Source: Bacteroidota bacterium
GTDB lineage: Bacteria; Bacteroidota; Bacteroidia; Flavobacteriales; Flavobacteriaceae
NCBI GenBank assembly: GCA_018829465.1
Contig: JAHJTN010000006.1
Coordinates: forward strand, 124,001-188,000
DNA: 64,000 nt
Direction: 5' to 3'
Below the pieces are notes generated by a model that saw only the letters and a list, made by a program, of their open reading frames with translations, was not told the DNA's origin and made no database searches. Position 1 is the stretch's first letter; every line of letters begins with the position of its first letter. This document shows positions 18,092 through 26,692 of this stretch, piece after piece. The translations under genes and the position numbers were made by a program.

Positions 18092-19651
18092 ATGAATCAC
18101 AAGTATTTACTCATTTGGCTATTGGCTCTGTTGTTGGGCTTTTCAGCCTGTAGCGGCGACGATGATGGTGCCGCTATCATAGAAGAAGAAGTGGTAGCCT
18201 CGCCCGGCTCGGCTGATTTCTCTAACTATGTTTCTATCGGTAATTCCCTCACAGCCGGTTTTGCAGACGGAGCACTTTTTGTACAAGGTCAGGAAAATTC
18301 ATTTCCAAAAATTTTGTCGGAACAGTTTAAACTGGCAGGCGGAGGTGAATTCACCATCCCGTTGATGAACGATAATTTAGGCGGCATGCTGGCCGGTGGC
18401 CAACAAATTTTACCCAACCGATTGGCTTTAGCCCAAACGCCAAACGGATTGCTTCCACAAGTCATTTCAGGTAGCCCTACCACAGAGGCAACGAATGTTT
18501 TGGTCGGCCCTTTTAACAATATGGGCGTGCCCGGTGCCAAGAGTTTTCACATAGTTACCCCCGGGTTTGGCAATCCGGCCAATATTTCGCTAGGTCGAGC
18601 CAACCCGTATTTTGTTCGAATGGCATCCAGCCCAAATGCAACCGTTTTTGCCGATGCCCTGGCGCAGAATCCTACTTTCTTTTCTTTGTGGCTAGGCAAC
18701 AATGATGTGCTGAGTTTTGCCTTGTCAGGTGGTACGGGTGTAGATCAAACCGGAAATTTAGACCCCGCTACTTATGGTGCCAACGACATCACAGACCCAA
18801 CTGTGTTTGCTTCCGTTTACAATACAATCCTCACCGCTCTGACTGCTAGTGGTGCCAAGGGTGTAGTAGCCAACATTCCCGATGTATTTACCATTCCTTT
18901 TTTTACTACTGTTCCTAACAATGCCTTGGTACTCAATGCCTCACAAGCTGCCAGTTTGACCGGATTTTTTCAAGCTTTCAGCGGCATTTTCACCCAAGTT
19001 CTTTTGTTGCAAAACGTTCCTGCACAACAAGCCGTTGCTTTGGCTTCTCAATACGCATTTACTTTTACGGAAGGCCCCAACCGCTTTCTAATTTCTGTTC
19101 CCGCAACCCAAACCAATCCGCTGGGATTGCGACAAATGACTCCGGAAGAATTGTTGGTTTTGACAATCGATCAAAATGCACTCAGAAATCAAGGATATGG
19201 CTCTGTAGCCATTACACCCGATGTACTACAGGTACTAGGCTTATTACAGGCCGGCGGAACGCCTACGCCTCAACAAGCGCAGTTGGTGCTCAATGCCGTT
19301 AATCCAATTGCAGACAAAGACGCTTTGGATTCCGATGAATTGGCCATGATATCCAATGCCGCGTCTCAATATAACGCCACTATAGCTGCTTTGGCACAAC
19401 AATTTGATCTGGCTTTGGTAGATGCAAAATCTTTACAGCTTCAGGTACTCAACGGTGGTATTCCTTTTGAAGGCGGTATCCTGCGCCAACCTTTGGTGAC
19501 GGGCGGTGCTTTTTCGCTCGATGGTGTGCACCCGTCTCAAAGAGGATACGCAGCCATTGCTAACGAATTTATCAAAGCCATCAATGCCAAATACGGCGCT
19601 ACTTTACCTTTGGTTAATTTGATTGATTTCAACACTTTGTTCTTGCCGTAA
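18092..19651 (+). CDS. SGNH/GDSL hydrolase lipoprotein
   Basis: 519 residues. Lipoprotein signal MNHKYLLIWLLALLLGFSAC with Cys20 followed by SGDDDG, an acidic export signal typical of surface lipoproteins in this phylum. Block I is GNSLTAGFADG (Ser near 52), later blocks are LGNNDVLSF and DGVHPSQRGYAAIANEF with the catalytic Asp/His. A predicted cell-surface esterase or lipase; substrate unknown. It ends at a strong terminator. Confidence 0.9.
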   Translation: MNHKYLLIWLLALLLGFSACSGDDDGAAIIEEEVVASPGSADFSNYVSIGNSLTAGFADGALFVQGQENSFPKILSEQFKLAGGGEFTIPLMNDNLGGMLAGGQQILPNRLALAQTPNGLLPQVISGSPTTEATNVLVGPFNNMGVPGAKSFHIVTPGFGNPANISLGRANPYFVRMASSPNATVFADALAQNPTFFSLWLGNNDVLSFALSGGTGVDQTGNLDPATYGANDITDPTVFASVYNTILTALTASGAKGVVANIPDVFTIPFFTTVPNNALVLNASQAASLTGFFQAFSGIFTQVLLLQNVPAQQAVALASQYAFTFTEGPNRFLISVPATQTNPLGLRQMTPEELLVLTIDQNALRNQGYGSVAITPDVLQVLGLLQAGGTPTPQQAQLVLNAVNPIADKDALDSDELAMISNAASQYNATIAALAQQFDLALVDAKSLQLQVLNGGIPFEGGILRQPLVTGGAFSLDGVHPSQRGYAAIANEFIKAINAKYGATLPLVNLIDFNTLFLP

Positions 19652-19665
19652 AATAAATTAAACAT

Positions 19666-19694
19666 AAAAAGGCCGACAATTGTCGGCCTTTTTT
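19666..19694. terminator. Bidirectional intrinsic terminator
   Basis: Perfect inverted repeat AAAGGCCGACAAT/TGTCGGCCTTT flanked by A-run and T-run, so it serves both the plus-strand lipoprotein gene and the convergent minus-strand S9 peptidase. Confidence 0.93.
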
Positions 19695-19719
19695 ATTTGA
19701 GAATGAGAAATTATTTGGC

Positions 19720-22161
19720 CTAGTTGCCAGAGCCCAATTCTTGTGTTTCGGTGTTGTTTTTCAGATATTTTTCAAGAAATTGATCTTGCTCCCAAAGCAG
19801 GTGTAAGATATTTTCTCTGGCTTGGTATCCGTGGCTTTCTTTGGGTAAAATCACCATGCGGGCATTACCACCCAAACCTTTTATAGCCTGAAAATAACGT
19901 TCTGTCTGCAAAGTAAACGTTCCCGGATTGTTATCGGCCTCACCATGTGTCAATAAAATGGGTTTTTTCATTTTGTGTGCGTTCATAAAAGGAGACATGG
20001 TGTTGTAAATGTTCGGATCGTCCCAATAATTGCGCTGTTCTCTCTGAAACCCGAACGGCGTCAGCGTTCTATTGTAGGCACCACTTCTGGCGATGCCACA
20101 TGCAAACAAGTCGGAATGTGTCAACAAATTTGCCGTCATAAAGGCTCCATAGGAATGGCCACCCACACCTACCCTTTTTCTGTCTATGTAGCCCAATTTA
20201 TCTACGGCATTGATAGCAGCTTCTGCATTGGCGTTTAGTTGCTGTATAAAAGTATCGTTGGGTTCTTTGTCTCCTTCTCCAACTATGGGGAATGCGGCAT
20301 CGTCAAGCACAGCGTATCCTCTGGTGACCCAATAAATAAATGAACCATAGGACGGAAAGGTAAACTCATTCGGGTTTTGGGTGTTTTGTCCGGCACTGCT
20401 TTTGTCTTTAAATTCTATAGGATAGGCCCAGATGAGCAGGGGCAACTTTTCTTTCTTGACCTTGTCGTATCCAACGGGCAAATACAGCGTTCCGGAAAGT
20501 TCTACACCATCATTCCGGGTGTATTTTATCACTTCTTTGTGCACGTCTTTGATACTCTCAAAAGGATTTTTAAAACGGGTAATCTGTGTAAGCTTATTAC
20601 TGCCTTTGATGTTTCTGAAATAGTAGTTTGGAAATTCGCTTTTCGATTGAATACGCACCAATACCAAACCTTTCTTCAAGTCTTCAATAGATAAAATGTC
20701 TTCTTTTTTATCGGTGAAGGAAGATTGATATAATCTTTTCTTCTGCAAGGTTTTTAAGTTGAGTTGGTCTATAAATGGGAATTGTCCTTTTGCGCTATAG
20801 CCATCGCCAATTAGAAAAGCATTTTCTTTTTCTATGGCAAGTACGTTTCTGTTGAAAACATTTCTTTTGGTTTCAAAATTGCCCGGATCGGCATACACAT
20901 CTTGTGAGTTTCTGTCTGAAATCAATTTAGGTGCCTCATTAGGATTTGAAGGGTTAATCAGGTAGGTCTTGGTGTTGCGGGTATCGTACCAATTGTCATA
21001 TACCACCGCAGCGGTATCATTACCCCAAATAACGCCTGAAAATCGCTGTTGTGTTTTGGCCAAGGATTTAGGCACTTCTGCGAAAGGCGCATCCCACACA
21101 AACAGTTCATCGCGGAAAGGAACGTCTATGGACGGATCGCCGCCATCCAAGGCTTCTACAAAGTAGAGTGTTGCCGGTTGGTCGTTTCGCCAATTCATAC
21201 TTCTTCTGCCTTTGTAGGTAGCCATAAAACCTTTGGGTTGTATTTCTCTGAGCGGGATTTCGTTGACCACTTTAATGAGTTTTCCGTTCAAATCATACAC
21301 TGCTGTTTTTTCCGGAAAGCGATTCCAAGGCACTACATATGAAAACGGTTTTTGGATGGTAGAAACCATCAAAAAATTTCCGTCAGGCGAAAAGTCTTCA
21401 TCAACATACATGTCTTTTGTCATGTAAAGGGTTTGCGAACCATTGATGTTTACTTTGTACAATTCGGACATAAGCAGGTTTTCGAAGTTGAACTCGTCTG
21501 TAGGATTTTTTAACAAATCTTGGTAGGTTCTGTTCTGAGAAACCTTGCCCGAGGTGTTTGATACTACAGGCCCGAGTGGCATGTCTTTGGACTGATCTAT
21601 GAGTTCTGCCCTGTCTTTTGGCAACATGCGCACCAACAAATGCTGGTTGTCATTGTACCATTTAAAAGGACTGCCTGCATTGGCGTTTAAGTTTGCATCC
21701 GTCAGCTTCACAGCTTTGGCCGTTGCCACATCCAACAACCAAAGTTCTACACCGCTTTTGGCAGTGTGCGTAAAAGCTACTTTTGATTGGTCCGGAGACC
21801 AACTTATATAACTGATATTCGGATTTTGTGGCAAACCGCTCACTTGAACCTCTTCGGTATCCGATACTCTGCGAACCTTTAAGTTGTTGACATAGGTCAC
21901 ACGTGAAGATATGTTGGTCTTCGGATTGATTCTGAGGCCGCCGAGCCTGAACTCTTCCTGACTCAAGTCTTCTAAAGTCTTGTATGTACTTCTGTAAGTA
22001 AGAAGCATGTATTGTTTGGCGTCATCCATCAAAACGGAAGGCGCACGTTCGTAGTCTGCAAGAGCCAAAATTTCCTTGGGTGGCTTTTGATAATCCAAGT
22101 TTTCTTGCGCAAACAAGAGTCCGGAGACTAGAAATAACAAAAAAGCAAGTGGTTTTTTCAT
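19720..22161 (-). CDS. S9 family serine peptidase (prolyl oligopeptidase fold), secreted
   Basis: 813 residues. Signal peptide MKKPLAFLLFLVSGLLFAQ. The middle part holds beta-propeller-type repeats (ISYISWSPDQSKVAFTH, DEDFSPDGNFLMVST). The C-terminal alpha/beta hydrolase domain has the nucleophile GGHSYGAFM (Ser near 660), Asp in HGEADNNPG and His in KESHGYQ. Similar proteins are annotated as prolyl oligopeptidase or glutamyl endopeptidase; the specificity cannot be read. It probably degrades peptides in the periplasm or outside the cell. Confidence 0.93.
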   Translation of the reverse strand: MKKPLAFLLFLVSGLLFAQENLDYQKPPKEILALADYERAPSVLMDDAKQYMLLTYRSTYKTLEDLSQEEFRLGGLRINPKTNISSRVTYVNNLKVRRVSDTEEVQVSGLPQNPNISYISWSPDQSKVAFTHTAKSGVELWLLDVATAKAVKLTDANLNANAGSPFKWYNDNQHLLVRMLPKDRAELIDQSKDMPLGPVVSNTSGKVSQNRTYQDLLKNPTDEFNFENLLMSELYKVNINGSQTLYMTKDMYVDEDFSPDGNFLMVSTIQKPFSYVVPWNRFPEKTAVYDLNGKLIKVVNEIPLREIQPKGFMATYKGRRSMNWRNDQPATLYFVEALDGGDPSIDVPFRDELFVWDAPFAEVPKSLAKTQQRFSGVIWGNDTAAVVYDNWYDTRNTKTYLINPSNPNEAPKLISDRNSQDVYADPGNFETKRNVFNRNVLAIEKENAFLIGDGYSAKGQFPFIDQLNLKTLQKKRLYQSSFTDKKEDILSIEDLKKGLVLVRIQSKSEFPNYYFRNIKGSNKLTQITRFKNPFESIKDVHKEVIKYTRNDGVELSGTLYLPVGYDKVKKEKLPLLIWAYPIEFKDKSSAGQNTQNPNEFTFPSYGSFIYWVTRGYAVLDDAAFPIVGEGDKEPNDTFIQQLNANAEAAINAVDKLGYIDRKRVGVGGHSYGAFMTANLLTHSDLFACGIARSGAYNRTLTPFGFQREQRNYWDDPNIYNTMSPFMNAHKMKKPILLTHGEADNNPGTFTLQTERYFQAIKGLGGNARMVILPKESHGYQARENILHLLWEQDQFLEKYLKNNTETQELGSGN

Positions 22162-22380
22162 GGTTAAATAATTTAGACTACTAAAGTATTTGTAAAACTT
22201 TATAAAGCATGTTAATAAAAATGTAATTTATTGACCCACAGCGAACGATATTTTATTCAATCAGCCCAAAATGAAATAAATATTTTGAATTATATATAAA
22301 TTCTATGTATTTAGTATAATTTATAAAAAAAATCAATTTGTTAAATTTGTAACATCCTTTTTTTATTTCAAATTGGTTTC

Positions 22381-22388
22381 TATCTTTG
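22381..22388 (+). promoter_or_regulatory. -7 element (TATCTTTG) of the methionine operon leader
   Basis: Matches TAnnTTTG, 33 bases upstream of the first leader-peptide ATG. The 219 bases between the S9 peptidase start and this point are A/T-rich with nothing else recognisable. Confidence 0.6.
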
Positions 22389-22421
22389 CCCAAGAATTCG
22401 TTTAAAAAAGAGTCCAAAAAA

Positions 22422-22493
22422 ATGAAAAATTTTCAAAATATGATTTGTTGCATGATGTGCCAAGGAAACTTGGAGGTTCTCTCGTGTAGCTAA
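22422..22493 (+). CDS. Met/Cys-rich leader peptide 1 (23 residues)
   Basis: ATG to TAA frame reading MKNFQNMICCMMCQGN and then LEVLSCS. Codons 7-13 (22440-22460) are Met-Ile-Cys-Cys-Met-Met-Cys, a density of sulfur amino acids expected of a sensor leader peptide and not of a functional protein. It lies between the promoter and a terminator hairpin, upstream of methionine genes. Inferred role: ribosome stalling here when Met- or Cys-tRNA is scarce prevents termination. Confidence 0.8.
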   Translation: MKNFQNMICCMMCQGNLEVLSCS

Positions 22494-22547
22494 TTATATT
22501 TACAATTGCCATACATGAAAAAGCCTCCTCACAAGGGAGGCTTTTTT
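22460..22547 (+). promoter_or_regulatory. Attenuator 1: mutually exclusive hairpins
   Basis: Segment 1 CCAAG (22460-22464) pairs with segment 2 CTTGG (22469-22473) around a GAAA loop. Segment 2 also contains GGAGGTT (22472-22478), which can pair with segment 3 AGCCTCC (22522-22528), seven pairs including one G-U. Segment 3 pairs with segment 4 GGAGGC (22536-22541) to form the terminator. Segment 1 starts at the last sensor codon, so a ribosome stalled on the Met/Cys codons masks it and frees segment 2 to form the antiterminator. Pairings were drawn by eye. Confidence 0.72.
22518..22547 (+). terminator. Intrinsic terminator of attenuator 1
   Basis: AAAAAGCCTCC, a 7-base loop, GGAGGCTTTTTT: a six-pair GC-rich stem extended by A-T pairs and a T-run. 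Confidence 0.88.
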
Positions 22548-22603
22548 AATTTTAAAATATTTGAAAAAGGAAAATGATTGTTTAATTTTTAAAAAGTTCA
22601 TCC

Positions 22604-22714
22604 ATGAAAACGCTTGCCCATCTCGTCCTAAAAGCTGCATCACCCTTCATAAATTCATGTATGTGTATGTGCGTTGACGACATGATAGGTTTTGCCTGTT
22701 TGGATGCTAACTAA
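22604..22714 (+). CDS. Met/Cys-rich leader peptide 2 (36 residues)
   Basis: ATG to TAA frame, MKTLAHLVLKAASPFINS then CMCMC at codons 19-23 (22658-22672), then VDDMIGFACLDAN. The alternating Cys-Met run and the position 8 bases before a terminator stem make it a second sensor peptide. A possible 1:2 hairpin pairs TCATGT (22655-22660) with ACATGA (22680-22685). Candidate antiterminator pairings to the terminator's left arm are GTTTTG (22689-22694) with CAAAAC (22729-22734), or TTTGG (22699-22703) with CCAAA (22728-22732). These are weaker than in unit 1. Confidence 0.75.
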   Translation: MKTLAHLVLKAASPFINSCMCMCVDDMIGFACLDAN

Positions 22715-22721
22715 ACTACCC

Positions 22722-22762
22722 GGGCCACCAAAACACTATCGACAATTTGGTGGCCTTTTTTT
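22722..22762 (+). terminator. Intrinsic terminator of attenuator 2
   Basis: Ten-pair stem GGCCACCAAA (22723-22732) / TTTGGTGGCC (22746-22755) with a 13-base loop and a T7 tail, ending 23 bases before the osmC start codon. Confidence 0.92.
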
Positions 22763-22785
22763 AAACAATTTTAAATTTTAAAACC

Positions 22786-23247
22786 ATGAGCTCAAATATT
22801 TTTCAAATCCGTGGACAAAGCGAAGGTCCTGCCCAACTACATGTTAGTGCACGCGGGTTTTCCATCCATGTGGACCAACCCGAATCGTTGGGAGGTAGCA
22901 ACACCGCACCCAATCCGTTGGAATATCTATTGGCCGGATTGGCCGGCTGTGTAAACGTTGTGGCACACCGCGTTGCCGAAGAGTTGAATATCAAAATATA
23001 CGAGTTGTGCATCGATGTAGCCGGCAGCCTAAATCCCGATAAGTTTCTAGGTAAATTTACCCTCGATCGGGCGGGTTTTCAGACCATCCAAGTTCGCATA
23101 CATGCACGCACGGATGCTTCGGATGAAAATCTCAGAAAATGGTTAAACATTATTGAAACGCGAAGCCCGGTGAGAGATGTATTGGGAAAAGGTACACCCA
23201 TAGGGCTATCGCTCCAAAGAAAAGTTAGAGAAGAATATTGTGTTTAG
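22786..23247 (+). CDS. OsmC/Ohr-family protein
   Basis: 153 residues. Family features: EYLLAGLAGCVNVVAHRVAEE, holding one conserved Cys (near residue 63) on the central helix, and a preceding glycine-rich GGSNTAPNP. The second catalytic Cys of classical peroxidatic OsmC, expected around residue 120, is not visible (the region reads IETRSPVRDVLGKG), so peroxidase activity is uncertain. It is the first structural gene of the methionine operon, an association with metX suggesting a sulfur-metabolism role rather than osmotic stress. Confidence 0.88.
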   Translation: MSSNIFQIRGQSEGPAQLHVSARGFSIHVDQPESLGGSNTAPNPLEYLLAGLAGCVNVVAHRVAEELNIKIYELCIDVAGSLNPDKFLGKFTLDRAGFQTIQVRIHARTDASDENLRKWLNIIETRSPVRDVLGKGTPIGLSLQRKVREEYCV

Positions 23248-23263
23248 TTTGTTTGGTTTGTTA

Positions 23264-23325
23264 GGGAGACCGCGGAGAAGTCACTTTTTCTGCTTCATCT
23301 ACGACCTGCTTCCGAGCGGTCTCTC
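23264..23325 (+). promoter_or_regulatory. Stem-loop between osmC and metX
   Basis: GGGAGACCGC (23264-23273) pairs with GCGGTCTCTC (23316-23325), ten pairs including one G-U, with a 42-base loop; it is followed by TTCTTT. No leader peptide was found here. It could be a weak terminator, an RNase processing site or a stabiliser that sets different metX and osmC levels. Confidence 0.5.
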
Positions 23326-23343
23326 TTCTTTAAAACGTAAAAA

Positions 23344-24336
23344 ATGTCTATAAAAACGATACAATTAGAAAAAGTACAGACCGAAAAAGGTCATACGCTA
23401 GCGAACGTTGCACTTACTTACGAAACCTTCGGTCCAGAGCTAGGACAAGCACCTGTGGTTCTAGTGGTGCATGCACTCACCGGAAATTCCAAAGTTTGTG
23501 GTGCCAAGGGTTGGTGGCAAGACGTCATCGGACCCAACAAAGCAATAGACACCAATCACTATACCGTATTTGCTCCCAACATACCCGGAAACGGTTATAC
23601 GGGTAGCGCGTATTTGATTGAGAACTATCGAGAATATTCGGCTCGCGACATCGCTCAAATCATTCATTTGGGACTTCAAAAACTCGGTATCTCTAAAGTT
23701 TATGCAGCCATTGGTGGCTCTATCGGCGGTGGGATTGTTTGGGAGTTAGCCGCTGCCAAACCCCATTTTATCGAGCATTTGATTCCGGTGGCATCAGACT
23801 GGAAAGCATCAGACTGGTTGTTGGCCAACACCTTTATCCAAGACCGTATTCTCAGCCATTCTTCCCACCCCTTGGAAGATGCACGTATGCACGCCATGAC
23901 TTTTTACCGCACAGCCCAATCGTTTAGAAATAAATTCAACCGAACCCTAAACACAGAAGTTGGCATCTTTAACGTGCAAACCTGGCTGGCGCACCACGGC
24001 ACCAAACTGCGCGAGCGCTTTACGCTATCTGCCTACAAAACGCTCAACCACCTGTTGGCAAGCATAGACATCAGTCGCGGACGCGGAGATTTTGCCACGG
24101 CAGTGCGGGAAATCAGTTCCACAATACACATCGTAGCCGTGGATACCGACCTGTTTTTCGTACCCGAAGAAAGCCGAAGAACCTACACTTGCCTCATCAA
24201 ATTGGGCAAAAAAGTGCACTACCATCAAATCCAATCCATACACGGGCACGACGCTTTTTTGATTGAGTACGACCAACTGAGCCGCATACTTGCAGGTATT
24301 TTTGTCAAAAACGAGGTATTGCTCTCAGAAATGTAA
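23344..24336 (+). CDS. metX: Homoserine O-acetyltransferase
   Basis: Transfers acetyl from acetyl-CoA to homoserine, the committed step to methionine. 330 residues, alpha/beta hydrolase fold. ALTYETFG and VVHALTGNSKV are family motifs, the nucleophile elbow is GGSIGGG (Ser near 126; most members have GGSMGG), and the catalytic His is in HGHDAFLIEYDQL. Acetyl versus succinyl donor cannot be settled from sequence alone. No sulfhydrylase (metY/metZ) is adjacent, so sulfur incorporation must be encoded elsewhere. Confidence 0.93.
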   Translation: MSIKTIQLEKVQTEKGHTLANVALTYETFGPELGQAPVVLVVHALTGNSKVCGAKGWWQDVIGPNKAIDTNHYTVFAPNIPGNGYTGSAYLIENYREYSARDIAQIIHLGLQKLGISKVYAAIGGSIGGGIVWELAAAKPHFIEHLIPVASDWKASDWLLANTFIQDRILSHSSHPLEDARMHAMTFYRTAQSFRNKFNRTLNTEVGIFNVQTWLAHHGTKLRERFTLSAYKTLNHLLASIDISRGRGDFATAVREISSTIHIVAVDTDLFFVPEESRRTYTCLIKLGKKVHYHQIQSIHGHDAFLIEYDQLSRILAGIFVKNEVLLSEM

Positions 24337-24360
24337 CTGCTTTCAAAATCATTTGGGTGT

Positions 24361-24440
24361 GTTTTCTGAAACGGCTTCCGCCCGATTTCAGAAAACCGGG
24401 CTGTCCGCTCATAGACCCGATTCGGAAAACCGAATCGGGT
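24361..24440 (+). promoter_or_regulatory. Two adjacent stem-loops between metX and hom, with an alternative pairing
   Basis: First stem: GTTTTCTGAAA (24361-24371) with TTTCAGAAAAC (24386-24396), 11 perfect pairs. Second stem: ACCCGATTCGG (24415-24425) with CCGAATCGGGT (24430-24440), 11 perfect pairs around AAAA. CCCGATT at 24381-24387, in the first loop and stem, could instead pair with AATCGGG at 24433-24439. Neither is followed by a T-run, so these are not ordinary terminators. Confidence 0.55.
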
Positions 24441-24507
24441 GCTAACCGCTACCATCCCTCACACAATTCAACACTTCAAAATACATATAAACCTAAAAAA
24501 ATAAATT

Positions 24508-25596
24508 ATGGCCCAACTCAACATCCTCCTTTTCGGCATCGGAAAAATAGGGAGTACATTCGTCAACAAATACATAGAAAGGCAAGAAGAAATTGCCGCG
24601 CAGAAAGGCATCAAACTCCATTTAGGTGCTATTGCCAATTCCAAGTTTGTCTTTTGGGCAGCCTCAGAAAGCCCAAACAAACAGTGGATTGCCGATCTGG
24701 AAAACTATCAAAAACCTTACAAATTAGAAAATGTGGTCCACAAGTTTCAATCGCTTTACGGCGAAAATCTAGTGGCAGTAGATGCAACAGCAGACGAGCA
24801 TTTGGCACAGCACTATCCGTTTTTGATTGAAAGCGGGTTTCACATTGTCTCAGCCAACAAAACCGCAAACGTTCAACCCATAGATTTTCACATCGGCCTG
24901 CGTAACCTACTCAAAGAAAACCAAAAAAAATTTTTCTACGAAACCCACGTAGGTGCCGGACTGCCCGTGCTCGAAACCCTTCGCAGGCTGTATCAATCCG
25001 GCGATGAAGTCACACGCGTCAGGGGAGTGTTTTCGGGTTCTTTGAGCTATATCTTTAACACCTTCTCCGAAGAAAACAAAAGTTTCTCGCAGGTGCTCGA
25101 TGAAGCCGAAAAACTAGGCCTCACCGAACCCGATCCGCGCACAGATCTCAGCGGAATAGACGTGGCCAGAAAACTGCTTATCATTGCCCGAGAACTCGGT
25201 ATTCATAAAGAACTCAATGCCGTAGAAGTGGAGTCACTATTGCCCAAAAAACTCAACGGACATACCACGCTGCATCAGTTTAAAAGCCGTATAAAAGAAC
25301 TCGACAGCCTATACCAATCGCGTAAAAGAGAACTCAAAAAAGACGAAGTGTTTCGGTATGTAGGCGAATGGGATTTAAAAAGTAAAACCCTTAAAGTGCG
25401 TTTGCAAACCTTTCCGAAGGAACACACTTTGGGCTATATCAGTGGCACAGAAAACGTGTTTGAGATATATACCAAATCCTACCAACCAGAACCGCTGGTC
25501 ATCAAGGGCAGTGGCGCCGGACTCGATGTCACCTCAAACGGATTGTTGAGAGACGTGCTCAAGATAGCCGAGTTTGTACCCAGCACGGTTGTCTAA
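24508..25596 (+). CDS. Homoserine dehydrogenase (monofunctional, ThrA C-terminal type)
   Basis: Reduces aspartate semialdehyde to homoserine. 362 residues. N-terminal Rossmann motif [13 protein letters not shown], then [10 protein letters not shown] (catalytic Lys region), [16 protein letters not shown] and [12 protein letters not shown], as in the dehydrogenase half of the bifunctional ThrA/MetL enzymes. No ACT domain is attached. It supplies the substrate of MetX encoded just upstream. Its stop codon overlaps the stop of the convergent fbp gene by 4 bases. Confidence 0.93.
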   Translation: MAQLNILLFGIGKIGSTFVNKYIERQEEIAAQKGIKLHLGAIANSKFVFWAASESPNKQWIADLENYQKPYKLENVVHKFQSLYGENLVAVDATADEHLAQHYPFLIESGFHIVSANKTANVQPIDFHIGLRNLLKENQKKFFYETHVGAGLPVLETLRRLYQSGDEVTRVRGVFSGSLSYIFNTFSEENKSFSQVLDEAEKLGLTEPDPRTDLSGIDVARKLLIIARELGIHKELNAVEVESLLPKKLNGHTTLHQFKSRIKELDSLYQSRKRELKKDEVFRYVGEWDLKSKTLKVRLQTFPKEHTLGYISGTENVFEIYTKSYQPEPLVIKGSGAGLDVTSNGLLRDVLKIAEFVPSTVV

Positions 25597-26591
25597 CCCA
25601 AAAACTGCATCAGGTCTGCCACCATTTTTTGACTGCCGGCATAAAAAGGGGTGCGTTGATGAAGCGCAGTAGGTTCTATATCGAGTATGCGTTGCTGCCC
25701 GTTGGTAGCCAAACCACCGGCTTGTTCAATGATAAAAGCCATGGGATTGCACTCGTAGAGCAAACGGAGTTTTCCCTGTGGCGAAACAGCCGTCTGCGGA
25801 TACAAATAAATGCCGCCTTTGATCATGTTGCGGTGAATGTCTGACACCAACGAACCTATATATCTGGAAGTGTATGGCCTGTCTTCAACTTCCTGCTGGC
25901 AATATTTTATGTAATTTTTGACACCTTGCGGAAAATGGACATAATTGCCCTCATTGACAGAGTAAATAGCGCCGTTTTTGGGAAATTGGATTTGGGGATG
26001 GGACAGGTAAAAAGTGCCAATAGCCGGATTGAGCGTAAAACCATTTACGCCGTGTCCTGTGGTGTAAACCAACATGGTACTCGAACCGTAAATTACATAA
26101 CCCGAGGCCACTTGCCTGTGTCCGGGTTGTAGAAAATCGGACAAGGTAACCGGTGTTCCTATAGGTGTCACGCGCCTGTAGATTGAAAAAATAGTGCCCA
26201 CAGACACATTCACATCTATGTTCGACGAACCGTCGAGCGGATCGATTAGCAGCACATAATGATTGGTATTTGTATTGCTTTTGCCCGAAATACTGATGAA
26301 GTCTTCATTTTCTTCTGAGGCAATACCACATACAATTTCACGGTTAGACAAGGCCTTGATAAAAGCCTCATTGGCAAATACATCCAATTTTTTCTGATCT
26401 TCGCCTTGTATGTTTTCGCTGCCCGCGTTGCCCAATATATCAACCAGACCGGCTTTGTTAACCTCGTGATTGACCACTTTTGCAGCCAACCGAATCGAAT
26501 TGATAAGTCGTGACAGTTCGCCGGTTGAATAACTAAAAGCAGCTTGGTTTTCTATGATAAACTCACCTAAAGTTTGATTTTCATGTGGCAT
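25593..26591 (-). CDS. fbp: Fructose-1,6-bisphosphatase, class I
   Basis: Gluconeogenic phosphatase. 332 residues from the ATG at 26591 ([16 protein letters not shown]); earlier in-frame starts give a non-conserved extension. Signature [24 protein letters not shown] region carries the metal and phosphate ligands, with ASEENEDF upstream and [21 protein letters not shown] near the C-terminus. Convergent with hom and divergent from the GNAT gene. Confidence 0.95.
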   Translation of the reverse strand: MPHENQTLGEFIIENQAAFSYSTGELSRLINSIRLAAKVVNHEVNKAGLVDILGNAGSENIQGEDQKKLDVFANEAFIKALSNREIVCGIASEENEDFISISGKSNTNTNHYVLLIDPLDGSSNIDVNVSVGTIFSIYRRVTPIGTPVTLSDFLQPGHRQVASGYVIYGSSTMLVYTTGHGVNGFTLNPAIGTFYLSHPQIQFPKNGAIYSVNEGNYVHFPQGVKNYIKYCQQEVEDRPYTSRYIGSLVSDIHRNMIKGGIYLYPQTAVSPQGKLRLLYECNPMAFIIEQAGGLATNGQQRILDIEPTALHQRTPFYAGSQKMVADLMQFLG

Positions 26592-26644
26592 ATGGCGGTT
26601 TTGCATACAAATATCGACAAAATTGTTACATTTATACAAATCTA

Positions 26645-26674
26645 TTGGATAAAAACGACTTAGATTTAACTTTG
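26645..26674 (+). promoter_or_regulatory. Promoter of the GNAT-aspartate kinase unit
   Basis: TTG at 26645-26647, 19-base spacer, then TAACTTTG at 26667-26674: a full -33/-7 match, 18 bases before the ATG at 26693. It sets that ATG as the start of the GNAT gene. Confidence 0.62.
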
Positions 26675-26692
26675 CGCAGAATATATAACAAA

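Noticed and set aside
22381-22785. SAM riboswitch upstream of osmC-metX
   Set aside because: I could not recognise SAM-I, SAM-II or other SAM aptamer cores, and the two leader peptides with terminators explain the region better.
24357-24830. 157-residue plus-strand frame between metX and hom
   Set aside because: Runs out of frame into hom and covers the hairpins; low-complexity composition.
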